A DNA stretch of 64,000 nucleotides. Origin: Symmetrospora coprosmae (Eukaryota; Basidiomycota; Cystobasidiomycetes; Symmetrosporaceae). Below are positions 1-12,400 of the stretch, piece by piece. The stretch is taken from assembly GCA_008802785.1 (NCBI GenBank), contig VUYT01000015.1, positions 124,001-188,000 of the forward strand, in the 5' to 3' direction. The notes below the pieces were generated by a model, which was given only the letters and a program-made list of their open reading frames with translations, searched no databases and was not told where the DNA came from. The position numbers were made by a program, and so were the translations under genes. How positions within the stretch are numbered: position 1 is the first letter of the stretch; every line of letters begins with the position of its first letter.

Positions 1-785
1 GTCTGGCTTGGTCATGATCGCCATACAGGACAAGGACACATTCGTTAGTCATTCACTCGCCGCATCTTGTCCAAAGCACAACGCACCGAGCTGACCCACT
101 TCCCTGCACTTTGCCGCCTCCGCAGCGCTATGGCTTCTGGGCGCTCGGTATTGACTACACGCCAGCCATGCACTGGAGCAGCACGCTCGGCACGCGTCGG
201 TACTGGCCAAAGGACGGGCACACATTCTGCGGGCTCTCGATCGTGCAGTACGCACTGTCGCCAGAGGACTGGGTGCACTTCCCGCAGGCGTACGAGCAGG
301 CCGCGGATGCAGGAGGCAGCTCGGATGCGAGTGCGAGCGTAGATGGCGCGCCGCTAGCTGCATGGCACGCGCCGCCGCTGTTTGTGCACTCAAACCTCCT
401 CAAGCACAGCAAGGCGTTCCGGAGAGGCGAGGTGTTCCGCCTTCTCAAACGCGCGCGGGACGACCGCGTCGCCCGACCCGGTGCCGACGCAGACTCAACA
501 ACGGAAGCTGCAGGCCAAGCTGGAGCTGGCGGCGGGGCCCGAATTGGCGCGATGGACGAGGCGCGGGCGGCCGTGTACGAGACGGCCAAGAATGGGCTGT
601 GCCTCGACGTGTGGGAGGCGTTTGACCCAGCGCGGGACGGTGCGTCTGCGCCGCGGGAACGAGGCGACTTTGAGAATGGCCGCGTGGTCATCGAGGATGT
701 GGGCGACGCGTTTGCAGGCGTGCTGGATGACTTCAGGAAGGTCTGGCTCGAGGCGGGGGGAAGGATAGGCGGCTGGTCCCGCTAG
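1..785 (+). CDS. GT71-family (MNN1/MNN2-like) mannosyltransferase, 3' end
   Basis: This is the C-terminal part of a gene that begins before the window. Exons are 1..43 and 126..785; the intron at 44-125 starts GTTAGT and ends CGCAG, and joining across it keeps the frame and gives QDKDTF then RYGFWALGI. The product resembles fungal alpha-mannosyltransferases of family GT71, type II Golgi enzymes that add mannose to N- or O-glycans. The supporting blocks are QDKDTF with the following aromatic stretch, FCGLSIVQY, and PLFVHSNLLKH, which matches the 'FVHxNLxK' block near the end of that family. The tail after about codon 130 is low-complexity and Ala/Gly-rich. The DxD catalytic region would lie upstream of the window, so activity cannot be judged. 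The family call is moderately sure and the exact linkage is unknown. Confidence 0.6.
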
Positions 786-1105
786 ATGGATATCAGGGCT
801 GCAGGCGAGCTTCGTTGTAGCTTGGTCGGCTGCACTGTGCTGTGCCTTGTGCGTTTCCTGCCTCAGACTGTCAGTTAGTATTCAGCTCGGCCGGGCTGGC
901 TCCGTGTCAGTTGAGCGCGGGCGTGCTTCGCATATCCGAAAGATCTGGCACCGGGGAACGGTTACATGTGAAGAGACAGAGAGTAGATACATCGAAAGGT
1001 AGGCAGTTGAGCTACAGAAGGCTGTCGTACATCGGGTCCGAGGGAGAGGACGTGTGAGGCGGTCGTGTATGGGCTCATGATTCGGGGAACGACGGAAGCA
1101 CCGCT
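786..1105. other. convergent intergenic stretch
   Basis: This stretch of 320 bases lies between the stop of the mannosyltransferase (+) and the stop of the Bax-inhibitor gene (-). It should hold the two 3' UTRs. I see no gene, repeat or RNA in it. Confidence 0.6.
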
Positions 1106-2183
1106 TTAGTCGCGCTGAGCGTCCGACAAGATGCGGAGGATGTTGAGGAAGAGGTTGATCTGGGACGTAGGACGTAGGAGGGCCATCAGCAAAGTGGCAT
1201 CAAACCCAGTTGAAGGGACAGTGCGACCCACAACGTCGAGGTAGAGCGACACGACTCCGAGGACCCACTCGTCCGGAGAGAGCTTTTTGCAGATCATCTG
1301 CGTGTCGTAGAGTATGTAGGCGGAGAAGCTGCGTAGAGCACATGCATGAGGTCAGCTTTAGATTGCTCCGCCCGTAATTCGCCGCCCCGGGATGTCCCAG
1401 TCCGGCGCTCGCTCACAGCAATGTGCCAACGCCTGCATAGACCATGTCGAGCGTCTTGCTGAAGGGCAGGAAGAACTGGACGAGGCCGATAAAGAAGAAG
1501 GCGAGGAGGACCGTGTAGAGGACGCCGGCCATGCTGGTAAAGTCGTACTTTGTCTGCATGGCAAACAGGGTGAGGCCGAGGAAGACCAAGGTTGTGATTG
1601 CGAGTGCTTGGAGGACGACGCGGGTGTCGTAGAATGTGACAATCCCTCCGACTGCACATGCCTCGAACGCCGTGAAGAGGCTCAGGAGGGCAATGTTGAT
1701 GGGGTAGCGCTGGCGCATGGCAAAGAGGGCGACCATGGAGAGGATGGAGCCGATGAACGAGGTCCAGAAGGTCCATGCGTGCGTCTGGACGTAGATGCGG
1801 GCGCTGTCGTTCGTGGACAGCGCGGCACCAATGGCGGTGGTCGCGACCAGCTGCATGGCGAGGACAGTGTAGACCTTGAGGATGAATCGTTGACGGATCT
1901 CCATGGATGACGATGAGACGGTTGTGCCGAGCTTGAAGTCGTCGATACCGTCGTCTCCGTCGGGCATGTCTGCCCAGTGATTGCTTGTCGCTGCCGGTCC
2001 CAGGAGGGGCGACTGCGTGTCATCATCGGCGGCCGTGGTGTGCTGCTTTGCCGCCTTTGACGCCCCGACGGGAGCAGGGCTGTCGTAGGATGGAGGGGAT
2101 TGCGTGTAGTGCGACGTGGACATGGTGATGGGGCCAACGGTGTGTTGCAGGCGATGTTCTGTCGATTCTGCGAGAGTTGTCAT
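1106..2183 (-). CDS. Bax inhibitor-1 / TMBIM family membrane protein
   Basis: Exons on the minus strand are 2183..1417, 1328..1232 and 1159..1106, giving 305 residues. The first about 85 residues are a hydrophilic Ser/Thr/Pro-rich cytosolic tail. The rest holds about seven hydrophobic segments of the BI-1 (UPF0005) fold. Family blocks visible are EIRQRFILKVYTVLAMQL, AYILYDTQMI and, after splicing, LYLDVINLFLNILRIL. Proteins of this family sit in ER, Golgi or vacuole membranes and act as calcium-leak channels that modulate stress-induced death. The last intron (1160-1231) is 72 nt and stop-free, so its removal is inferred from restoring LYLDVINLFL. An in-frame ATG at 2123 is an alternative start. 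The gene is divergent from TAF2 with 289 bases between the two starts. Confidence 0.85.
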
Positions 2184-2472
2184 CTACAGAAAGGGAGGGA
2201 GGGTGTCTCGTCCCTGCCTGGCCCGCAGGCCCGGCACAGTACAGCAAGTGGCGGCCACAGCGAGGACGGACGGAGCAGCGTGACGGATGGCGACCCCTCC
2301 TTCTCCGTCTAAGTTACCTACACCACCACCTCCTTGACCAGAGCAGCCAGCAGCAGGCTCAGAAGCGAGCGAGCGACGGCAGTGCAGTGCAGCATACCGC
2401 GCAGTACACGGCGTTGGCCCTGCTCTTGTTGGACGGCGCGGCTACTGCAGGGAGGACGGACGACCGCGCCAG

Positions 2473-5400
2473 ATGGCGAAGGGCTTCCAGCTAGGTGAGG
2501 CAGCAGACGGGCGTTACGTAGCATGGCATAGCAGGCGGGGGGGGGACCGATGCACTGATGGCGCAGGTGTTGGATATCCCAGTCAACCAGAAAGTCGTCC
2601 TCGACCTCGACCTCTCTGGCAATGCTACGGTGAGCTGGCCGCGAAGGATACGGCGACAGCGCGAATGGGGGCTGACACTGGGGATGACTAGGGCTACACG
2701 GAGCTCACGATCCAGCCGCTCGTCGCTCAGCTGACAACCGTCTACCTCCATTCGAGAGAGTGCCGTGGGTGACCCTTCCGTGGCTGGCTGGCCAGCTCTC
2801 TCCCGCTGACGCTGGCCTCTTTGTGTGCCAACACAGGCATCAAGTCGGTCTCTCTGGTGAATGGCAGCAATGTGGCTACCGGCACCGGCGAAGGCGCGGG
2901 CAATGTGGATGCGACCACCAGCGGGATTGCGGAAGCGCATGCAGGCGGCAACGCAAGCTCCGCCAGCGACAGCAACCTCCTCGCCTGGCACCTCTCGACA
3001 CCCGTCCAGACGGCAGTAGCGACTCCGTGCAACAGCACAAACATCCGCTCGGCCTACCCAGAGCTCAAGCGCCGGCTGTACCAGGCGACCAACGAGGCAG
3101 AGGAAGGGGAGCTCGCCATTGTCCTGCCAGCTGGGACCGTCAGGAAAGCTGGAGCCACCCGGAACGACTCTCTGGCGCCCTTGGCTAGCGGCGCTGCTGA
3201 TGGTGCGATGGAGCTGACTCCCGGAGTCAATCGAAGCGGTCAAGCGTCGTGCTGACATGACTCCCTCGTCGACTGACCGCCCAGGGGCCAACTCTCCCGA
3301 CCCCAATGCCAAAACACCAGGAGGGGGTGCAGGAGGAGACAAGAGCAGGGGTCAGGACTTTGAGCCTGTCACCTTGATCATCGACTATGACATCCGCAAT
3401 CCAAAGGACGGCATACATGTAGTCCGACCGAGCGATCTCTACCCTTCGGTAAGTCAGGGCTTCATGCTTGGCCGCTTTCCAGCTCACCTCAAGCCATTTC
3501 CATCATTGCAATCTGCAGCGCATACCGCACTGTTATACCTCCTCAGCAGTCCCAGACGCTGCGCGATGCTGGGTCCCCTGCGTTGACAACCTCTGGGAGA
3601 GATGCTCGTGGGAGCTCGTGCTGAGCGTCCCGAGGCTGCTCAGCTACGAGCAGGACACAGAACAGGGACTAGAGATTGAGGAATTCCCTGTCGTCTGCGT
3701 GGCGAGCGGAGAGCTCATCGAGCAGGTCACGCACCCACACAATCCAAACAAGACCATCTTCCACTACATGCAAGCGAACCCGACAACCGTGCAGCACGTT
3801 GGGTTCGCTTGGGGACCTTTCAGCATTCTCGATCTCACGCACTCGGCGAAATCAGCGGGCGGAGAAGGTGGAGACGATCTGGGCCTGGACGACCCGAACG
3901 GAGCGCTGGCGGCCATCGCTGCCGAGACGGAAGGGAAGATCCAGATGCACGCTTTCTGCCTGCCGGGTAGGGAGGACGAGCTGGCCAACTCGACGACCTT
4001 CATGACGAAAGCGCTCGAGTTCCTCCTCGAAGAGTTTGGCTCGTACCCGTTCAGCTCGTACAAGCTCGTCTTTGTCGACGAGTGCCCCTTCAGCATGTTC
4101 AACACGGCCGCGCTCGGCATCTTCAACACGGATTTACTCCACCCGCAGTCTGTCATCGATCAGGCGTACGAGACGCGGCAGGCGCTGGCATACTCGCTCG
4201 CAGCCCAGTGGATCGGCATCAACATCATTCAAAAGACGTGGGCAGACACATGGCTCATCCAGGGTCTCTCGCTGCACATCAACGCGCTCATCCTGAAGCG
4301 CCTCATGGGCAACAACGAGTACCGGTTCCGCCTCAAGAAGGACGTGCAGCGGTGTTGCGCCTGGGACGTCAAGATGGCGCCACTCTGCCAGCCGGGCGTC
4401 ATGCAGCCGCCTGCGGCCGACTACCTGCCTTTCATGAATCTCAAAGCGCCGCTGGTGCTCCACATCCTCGACCGCCAGCTTCTCAAAGCAGGGACGCACA
4501 ACGGCCTCTCGCGCATCATTCCAAAGCTCCTCCTGTCGGCCATCTCAGGCGATCTCAAGGAGAACCTCTTGTCGACGCACAACTTTCTCCGCATGTGCCG
4601 CAAAGTCTCTGGGTCGGATCTGCGCGGGTTTGCCGAACAGTGGATCTACGCGGGCGGGTGCCCGCGCTTCCACATCGCAGCCACGTTCAACCGGAAGCGG
4701 ATGGCCGTCGAGCTCGCCATCAAGCAGGACTCGCCTGCGTTCAGCGCGTATATGGGCGCGGACTGGACGGAGAAGGTCGCGCTGCGGCCCGTGCAGGTCT
4801 TTGAAGGGCAGATGACGGTCCGCATTCACGAGGCGGACGGGACGCCGTACGAGCACGTCATTGACATACGCGACACGTACAAAAAGCACGAGGTCGGGTT
4901 CAACACCAAATACAAGCGCATTCGGCGCAGCACAAAGCGCTTCCAGGCGCGAAAAGCGCAGGAAGAAGCGGCTGCCGCAGGCGACACGGAGGCCATCGAG
5001 GCCGTGGGCATGATTGACACGTCGTTCTCGCTGCCGCTGTGGGAGGACAGCAAGGACCCAAATACCGAGAAGCGCAGAGAGAGCTGGAAGGTCCAGGACT
5101 GGTCTGCAGAAGACGAGAAGAACCAGGAAGCGGCGGTTTACGAGTGGATCAGGATCGACACGGAGTTTGAGTGGCTCGCTCAAGTCCACTTCGAGCAGCC
5201 GGACTTTATGTGGCTCTCGCAGCTGCAGCGCGACAGAGACGTCGTTGCGCAGATGGAGGCCGTCCATGCGCTGGCGGGCATGCGCACACCGGTCGTCTCG
5301 TCCAACTTGGCAAAGACGGCTCTCGTGACCAACTACTTCTACCGCATCCGGATGGAAGCCGTTCTCGCGCTCGTGGCGACAGCGACGCAGAAGAATGATT

Positions 5401-8400
5401 TTCTGGGCCTCTTCTACCTGCTGAAGATTTTCCAGAGCCGATACTGCTACGAGCCAGAGCGCGAAACGTCAGACCCATTCGCGTTCCGCTGCGTTCCCCG
5501 CCCGAATGATTTTACAGACTTTGCAGAGTACCATTTGCGCAAGACGATTGTCATTGCGCTCTCGCACGTCCGGGACGATCAGCAGGCCATACCGCAGGTC
5601 ACGCAGCTGCTCATTGACCTTCTCAAGTACAACGACAATTCGAGCAATACTTATACGGACGCGTTCTACATTACTTGCGTCATCGCGGCCCTTGGCAGCC
5701 CATTCGCCTCGGGCAGCTTCAGGGAGCTCGACGACTCGACTCTACAGCCGCACTTGGCAGAGGAGGTCTTGCTGCGCAATGCCGTCGACGAGGTCACGCG
5801 CTATACCAATCTGGACAAGCTTGTACCTTCCTATCACAACCTCATCACGGTTGCAGCTATCGAGGTGGGTGCTTTGCCTTCTTTGGCACGTCCGGGCACC
5901 TTGCTCGCCAGTCTCGACGAAGGCTGACGTACGTCGGGCGGTTTCCCTTCGGCAGTGGCGCGTCAAGATGATGATGTCGAGCATGATCCCTCTCGATCTG
6001 CCCTTCATGCTCGCCTACACTCGCGAAGGGAACTACCCCACCGTGCGATCAGCTGCTTTCGAGGGGCTCTTGCTGTCAAAAGCCTTGCAGGAGAAGATCA
6101 TTGCGCGATACATCCTCGCTGTGCTGCGCTTTGATTCGTGCCGCATTGTCCAGCGTCGGCTGGCCCAGGCGCTCGTGGAGAACCTCCCTGTCCTCGCTGC
6201 CATGGACGAGCTCGGCAATGGCGAAGGTGCCGGAGGCGACGATGAGCAGGCCGTCAGCAAGAAGATGCCAAAAGACACGGTGGAGGGGCAGCTCAAGGCT
6301 CTGCGGAACAGCGTCGGTCGGAGCATCATGCTCAGAGACTCCATCATGGCCGTCTTGCTGTGAGTAGCATGTGCGTGTGCGGCTGGATACTGTTGGGCTT
6401 ACGAGGTTCTGGTTCTCTACACCCTCTAGTGCGCCGAATGTCGACATCGAGATCCGTTGGTGTCTGCTCAAGCTCTGCGAGGTGCTTATCAAGCCCAGCG
6501 AGGAGCCACTACCCAAGATCAAGCTGCGCATGCCCGTCCGTCTTCCGAGCTCCGCGGCGCCTGGCAATAAGGCTGGCAGCCCGGAAGTGCCCCTCTCCGC
6601 CTCGACCGGGATTCCGAAGATCAAGTTTGGCGGGCAGGAGGTCCTCCGCCGCGACTCGCTACTCGACTCTCCAGGTGCCGGCCCACTCAAGCTCGTACTC
6701 GGAAACAAGAAGGGACAGGCCTCGTCCGCCAACGGCCCGAAGCTGCTGCGTGAGCAGAAAGGGGGCATGTCGATGTCGGACCTCAAGGTATCGCAGAATC
6801 TCATGCAGAAGCTCGCGGCGACAAAGAAAGCCGATCTGTTTCGCCGCCCTGTTGGTGAGTGCTGTGGTGGTATGCTCTTTCTCCACTGCAGATCTGTTGA
6901 TTGACACGCAATGACACAGACCCCATCCGCGACATGGCGCCCTCGTACTTTGAGCACATCAAGCAGCCAATGGATCTCAGCACCATGGGTGGCAAGCTGG
7001 ACGCCGGCATGTACAAGGACCGGTTCGGCCTTCGCGACGACTTCAAGCTCATGATCAACAACTGCTACCTCTTCAACGGGACCGAGAGCCTGCCCGGGCA
7101 GCTGGCTGCTACATTCGATGCCTATTTCGACAAGCAGTGGGACCGTGCAAACACGACGCTCGAGACGCTTCGAATCAAAAGCGCTCAGGCGAGCACTCCT
7201 AGCACTGCTGCGCCGGCTGCAGCTGCGCCCTTCCGCATCTCGATACCTCCGTCGCAGCAGCCTCCGAGTGAAACACCAAAGCCCGCTGTGGAAGAGGAGA
7301 CTTTTGCTGTGCCTCAACCTCCGACACCAGCGGCACATCCCGCTGCGTCCTCCGGCTCTCTCGCACCGCTGCGTCTCAAGCTCAGCTTTGGCGCGTCTGC
7401 GTCGCCGAGCAACCAGATGCCGCCGCCTCTGCCGACTCCGACCGGCGACGCTGCAACAGCAAATGGCGACCCTGCCAAGCGGTCGCGGAGTCAGACGCCT
7501 GCTGGAGCAGTGAACGGCAATGGAGACGCGCGACCGCCTAGTCGGAGTGCTACTCCCAACGCAGCGGCTTTCGAGCGCGAATCTTCTCGCCCGCCGCTCA
7601 GTCGCGGGCCATCGCGCTCGTCCTCTCCCGCAGTTCCGCTGTCAGCCATGGCGTCCGCGCAACAAGCAGCAGCACCCGTCCCATCATCCGCCTCAGTTGG
7701 CAGCTTCAAGCTCAAGCTTAGCGCCAGAGCCAAGCCAGAGCCGATAGATGAGCAGGTCGATTTCGCGGCGCCGCACCCTCCTCGCCTGCAGCCACGAGCG
7801 TCACCCCAATTCTCGCCACCGCCGCCTGCGCAGGACCCGCCCAGTCGGGAGGCGTCGCATCCGCTGTCTCAATCCGTGTATCCGTCTCAGTCGCCAGCGC
7901 CACCTGTTGCTGCCTCCGAGGTGCCCTTGCGAGACTCTCTTCCGCCACCGTCCTCCTTCTCCGCGCCTTCGCCAGGTGTCACAGCGTCTGCGCTGCGCCA
8001 ACCCAGCGCATCGGCTGATCCGGGCCCTCCGAAAGCGAAGAAGATCAGGCTGTCCATCAACGGCATGAACAGCTTTCAGAGACCTTCGCCTTCACCCTCT
8101 GCGTCCGAGCAAGCTCCGAAACCTCCTGCACCAGCAGCCTCGCCTGCTCCTCATCAGGCCGCTCCCTCGAACCCCGTGCCTATCCGTTCTGCGCCACCGC
8201 AACGCGAGCCTGTCCGCAGTGCGAGCGTCAGCAGCAGCGTTGGCGAGACCGCGAGCATGCCCGTTAATTATAAGAAGATGAGCGCCCTCGTCAAAAAGCT
8301 GCTGCACATGGAAGAGTCGTTCTTTTTCCAGCGGCCTGTTGACCCGATCAGGGACGGCTGCCCGACGTAGGTGCCGCCTGAGCTTGCCTGTGGACGATGC

Positions 8401-9130
8401 TGATGGAGAGTTCTTTGTACACAGCTACTACCAGGAGATCAAGCGCCCGATGGATCTGGGTACTTTGCAAGCGAACCTCGATAGCGGTCGATATCAGCTG
8501 CAGGGCGAGCTCAACGACGATTTCGAGCAGATTGTCATCAACGCCAAGATCTTCAACCCGCCCAACACGCTGCCTGTCGTGCACGCAGAGACGCTGCAGA
8601 AGACGTGGAGGGCTGAAGTCGCAAAGGCAAACAAGCTCAGCTACCAGGAGCGGCGGTCGCTTCAGGGCATGATGAATCGGCTCAAGCAGCGTCCAGCGTG
8701 GGTGGCAATCTTGCTGTATTTGATTGGGCCCAGGCTCCAGCTGACTCCAAGTACCCGCTCGTACAGTGCGGCCATCTTCCTCGAGCCTGTCGACCCTATC
8801 GCGCTCGGCATTCCCATGTACTTCCAGGTCATCCCAAAGCAGGACGCGCGTGATCTGTCGCTGATCAAGCGGCGGCTCGACAACGACGAATACACGAATT
8901 TCGACTCGTTCGAGGCCGACTTCCGCCTAATGATCAACAACTGCCTCGTCTTCAACGGCGAAGGGTCGCCAGCGTACGAGGTCGGCCGGAACTTGGAGGC
9001 GGAGTTTGAGCGCGAGTTTGACATGGTCAAGAGCCAGCTTGGGGCAGGGAGCAATGGCAAATCGGCCAAAAGGCAGAGCACCGGTGGCCCTGAAGGAGGT
9101 GGCACTATCAAGAAGATCAAGATCCGGTAA
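2473..9130 (+). CDS. TAF2: TFIID subunit TAF2 fused to three C-terminal bromodomains
   Basis: Eleven exons: 2473..2494, 2583..2629, 2692..2764, 2837..3238, 3285..3448, 3519..5864, 5956..6359, 6430..6854, 6920..8366, 8425..8697, 8767..9130; predicted 1988 residues. Residues 1 to about 1150 are TAF2, the M1-aminopeptidase-like TFIID subunit that contacts promoter initiator DNA. The start reads MAKGFQLVNQKVVLD; RNPKDGIHVVRP and TPDAARCWVPC-like blocks follow. The zinc site is absent: AYSLAAQWIGI (about 459-469) replaces HExxHxWxG, as expected for TAF2. A Pro/Ser-rich linker then separates bromodomains at about 1280-1370, 1756-1850 and 1868-1955. Each has the PVDPI block and the acetyl-lysine Asn (CYLFN, AKIFN, CLVFN). 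The 46-nt intron 3239-3284 is the shortest here. I saw no stop or frame break, so the fusion looks like one gene. An alternative split into two genes would need a start near 6370-6900. Confidence 0.88.
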
Positions 9131-9478
9131 TGGGTTGTGTGCCAGTCTGTGGCGTTTGTAGGGCAGCTTGACCCAAGGGGAGTGGCATAACTGGCCTCGG
9201 ATCGCTGTGGCGCAACTTCACTGCTCATCATCGTATTCACTGCGACTTCTCCTTGACCGGGCTGTATCGTGTGGTGTAGCATCTATTTGTCGTGCTTGGC
9301 TCCTTTAAGTCGCCCTGTGGTCACGTCCCACTCCCCGAGTCGCGCACGCGTCAGGCTTGGGTTGAGACGGAGGCCCATCTAGCCACACAAGCCCTACACA
9401 AAGCAGCAGGAGGCCCACTGAGGCGCTCATCTTGATTGCGAGCAGGCGCTTGCCTCCGAGGCCGGACCCGCAACGAGC
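9131..9478. promoter_or_regulatory. TAF2 3' end and DOP1 promoter region
   Basis: These 348 bases separate the TAF2 stop from the DOP1 start on the same strand. I see no ORF that looks coding and no clear TATA box. The stretch must hold the TAF2 terminator and the DOP1 promoter. Confidence 0.4.
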
Positions 9479-12400
9479 ATGAGCCGGCCACTGGCCAGCG
9501 GGACGCGCATCCCGTCGACCCAGCTCGACACGACTGCCGCTGCTGCCTCTGTCGAGTCTGTCCGTCAGCGCTCGAGCTCGGCGGCCAGCAGGGAGCTCTT
9601 GGACAGCTCCGTTGGCGAGCGGGGTGCGTCTGCGCCGCGTCCCTGCGCGCGCTGAGCTGAGCTGAGCTGAGCTGGCGGATATTGCTGACGATGTCTGTCC
9701 CGTCCTGTCCCTGATTCATGCTGCGACACCATCCCTCCGCAGCCATCCAAGCGGACCCAAAGGCGCGCAAGGAATGGCACAAGTTCGCCCAGTCCGTCGA
9801 CAGGACGCTCCAGTCCTTCGACAGCGTCAGCGAGTGGGCCGACTTCATCACCTTCCTCGGCAAGCTCCTCAAGGTGGGCCACTGTCGCGGAATGCCTCGC
9901 CCTCCTGCATGCACTGACAAGTCCGCACCGCTCGCTTACAACCGCATCCCACAGTGCCTGCAAGCCTATCCCACTTTTGCCTACGTCCCGCACAAGCTCG
10001 TCGTGGCAAAGCGTCTCGCGCAGTGCCTGAACCCAGCCTTGCCGACAGGAGTACATCAACGCGCCCTCGATGTCTATGTGCACATCCTGAGCGCCATAGG
10101 GGTGCGAGCTGTCCCGGATGTGTCTCTGAGCAGGCAGCGAAGACACGCTGACAGCGGCAATGCATTTGTCGCCCCCCTGCAGCCCGATAACCTCCGTCGG
10201 GACCTCCAGCTCTGGTCGTCCGGTCTGTTCCCCTTCTTTCAGTATGCGGCCACCTCTGTCCGGCCCATCGTGCTGGGCATCTATTCGAAGTTTTACATAC
10301 CTCTCCAGGAAGCTCTCCGCCCCGCTACAAAAGCCATCATCCTTGCATTGCTGCCAGGACTCGAGGAGGAGGGCGGCGAGTTCTTCGAAAAGGTATCTAG
10401 CCTTCTGGATCAGCTCTCCGGCACCGTTTCCCCTTCGTTCTTCCTACAGAATATATGGCTCGTCCTCATCACCGCCCCTTCCCTGCGGATAGCTGCTCTC
10501 AACTACCTCGGTCGTCGGATGCCAAAGATCGGGAAGGACGACAGCATAGGCGCAATCGTCGGCGACGATGTCGGCTTGATGGTCAGAGGCTTCTCAGCCG
10601 CCCTCGAGGATGGGCAAATCCTGGTCCAGCGGGCAGCTCTCGATCTCGTCATTGCCACCTTGCCGACAGACGGCGCAGGGTTCCAGAAAGACACGAGAAG
10701 GAAGGAACAGCTCTTGCTCATGCGAGCCATGACAGGAGTCGTACTTCGGCGGGACCTGTCGCTAAGCAGGCGACTTTACAGCTGGCTGCTCGGGTCTGCC
10801 GAAGACTCCGATGGCCAGGTCGAGCATCTGCGCAAGAACGGCTTGGCTCTGCTCAGAGAGTCCATCGTGGAGGATGTAAACGATCCAGACGTAGAACCTG
10901 GGGACCTCATGCGGAAGCAGAGACCATACAAAGTGGTGCTTTCACTGCTCGACAAATGGGAGATCAGCTTCCCGCTGACAGAGGTCATCGTACTTGACGT
11001 ACTACGGGCCTTGCATCGCTCGTTGAACAATGGAGAGCTCCTCGATGAGGTGCGGGGAGGTAGCTGTCTGAGCTGTCGTGTCTGTACTGCCGAAGCTGAG
11101 GGACCCTTCGTATGCTAGCTCCTCGTCACGGCCACGACCCTTTTCGATGGATTGGATCCCTATCTTACCTGGCGTCAACTGTTCATCGCAGCGCACACGC
11201 AGCTCAAGGCACAAGCAGGAGCGGCCACAGATGCCCTCGATCTCATTGCCTTTGTACTGCACGCCTTTCGTCTGACCGAGGACGAAGTCATCAAACTCCA
11301 CGCTCCCATGATGGCATTCTCGCTCTTCGACCGCGTCAATCAGATCGTAGCAGCTCAGCAGTACAGCCATGAAGATGCAGTCCTTGCCGTCCATCTCGCC
11401 CAGGCGTTGCTCAAAGAGACTTCGCCCACATTCTTCTCAACTACCGAGCGGGAAGACACTGCGGCCGACAACCAGCTGTGCGGCATCACCATCGCTGAGG
11501 AGTTCTACTCGTCGAGCGATGACAAGTCGGCACGGGTACCGACGACCGGTTTCGCAGCTCGGCTCGTCAAAACCGGCTTCCTGTCACTACTGGATCTCGT
11601 TACGAGCAGTCTTGCATCGGCAAACTCCCCAGACGAGGACCTCCTCCTCGCATCCCTTCGGACACTCTCTTTCCTTGCTGAGCACCCGTCTCGGGATCAG
11701 CCGGTCGACTTGCCCTGGCAACCTAAGGAATGGCTCAACGCGCTCCTCCAGAAAATTGCAAGCACGGGCGACTCGAAGGCGGCTCGTAGCTTCGACGCTG
11801 TCGAAGCTGCCATTCAAACCATGCTGGCCCTCAATGCCGCGCCCATTCGACCGGCTCTCATCCTCGACAAGCGGTCAACGATCGCTACCCTGGTTGATCT
11901 CCTCCTCGGCTTTCTTCAACCCGCCTCAGCGCCCTATCATGTCCAGGCAGTAGCTCTCGTTTGGGCCGTGCAAGAGCTATCGAGCTTCAAGCACGTAGAA
12001 GCCGCCATATGCCAGAAGCTGGCGTCTCCGGATCCTGTCACGCAACAGCGGGCATACGAGGCGTTCGGCAATCTCTGGAGGTTCACAGACGACAGCGTCC
12101 TGCCCGGAGTCAAGCTCGCAGTTCCCATGCGCATGATGCTGGACGCGCTGCGATCCGAGAATCTGCGGAACCGACACTCGGGCGAGGCGTGGATGAGATG
12201 CAGCCTCAAGTCATACCTTCGGTGCGTCCACTGGCCAGACGGCCTGCAGATCGGCCTCAGATGAACATGCAGTTGACATCACGCTGCCCACTTCATCGGG
12301 TACGTAGCGTCCTCGAGCCACTTCTCCACGCTCTGCTAGACCCGAAGGTTCGGCGCAAGGCGGAGACCATAAGCGTTGAAGGCGTCGATCTGCAGATTGA

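Noticed and set aside
2558-2629. Alternative TAF2 start at the ATG at 2558
   Set aside because: The frame is open, but the splice of exon 2473-2494 to 2583 gives KGFQLVNQKVVLD, which fits TAF2 better.
4186-4218. Possible second active M1 peptidase in the TAF2 gene
   Set aside because: The zinc ligands are missing (AYSLAAQW in place of HExxH), as is normal for TAF2.
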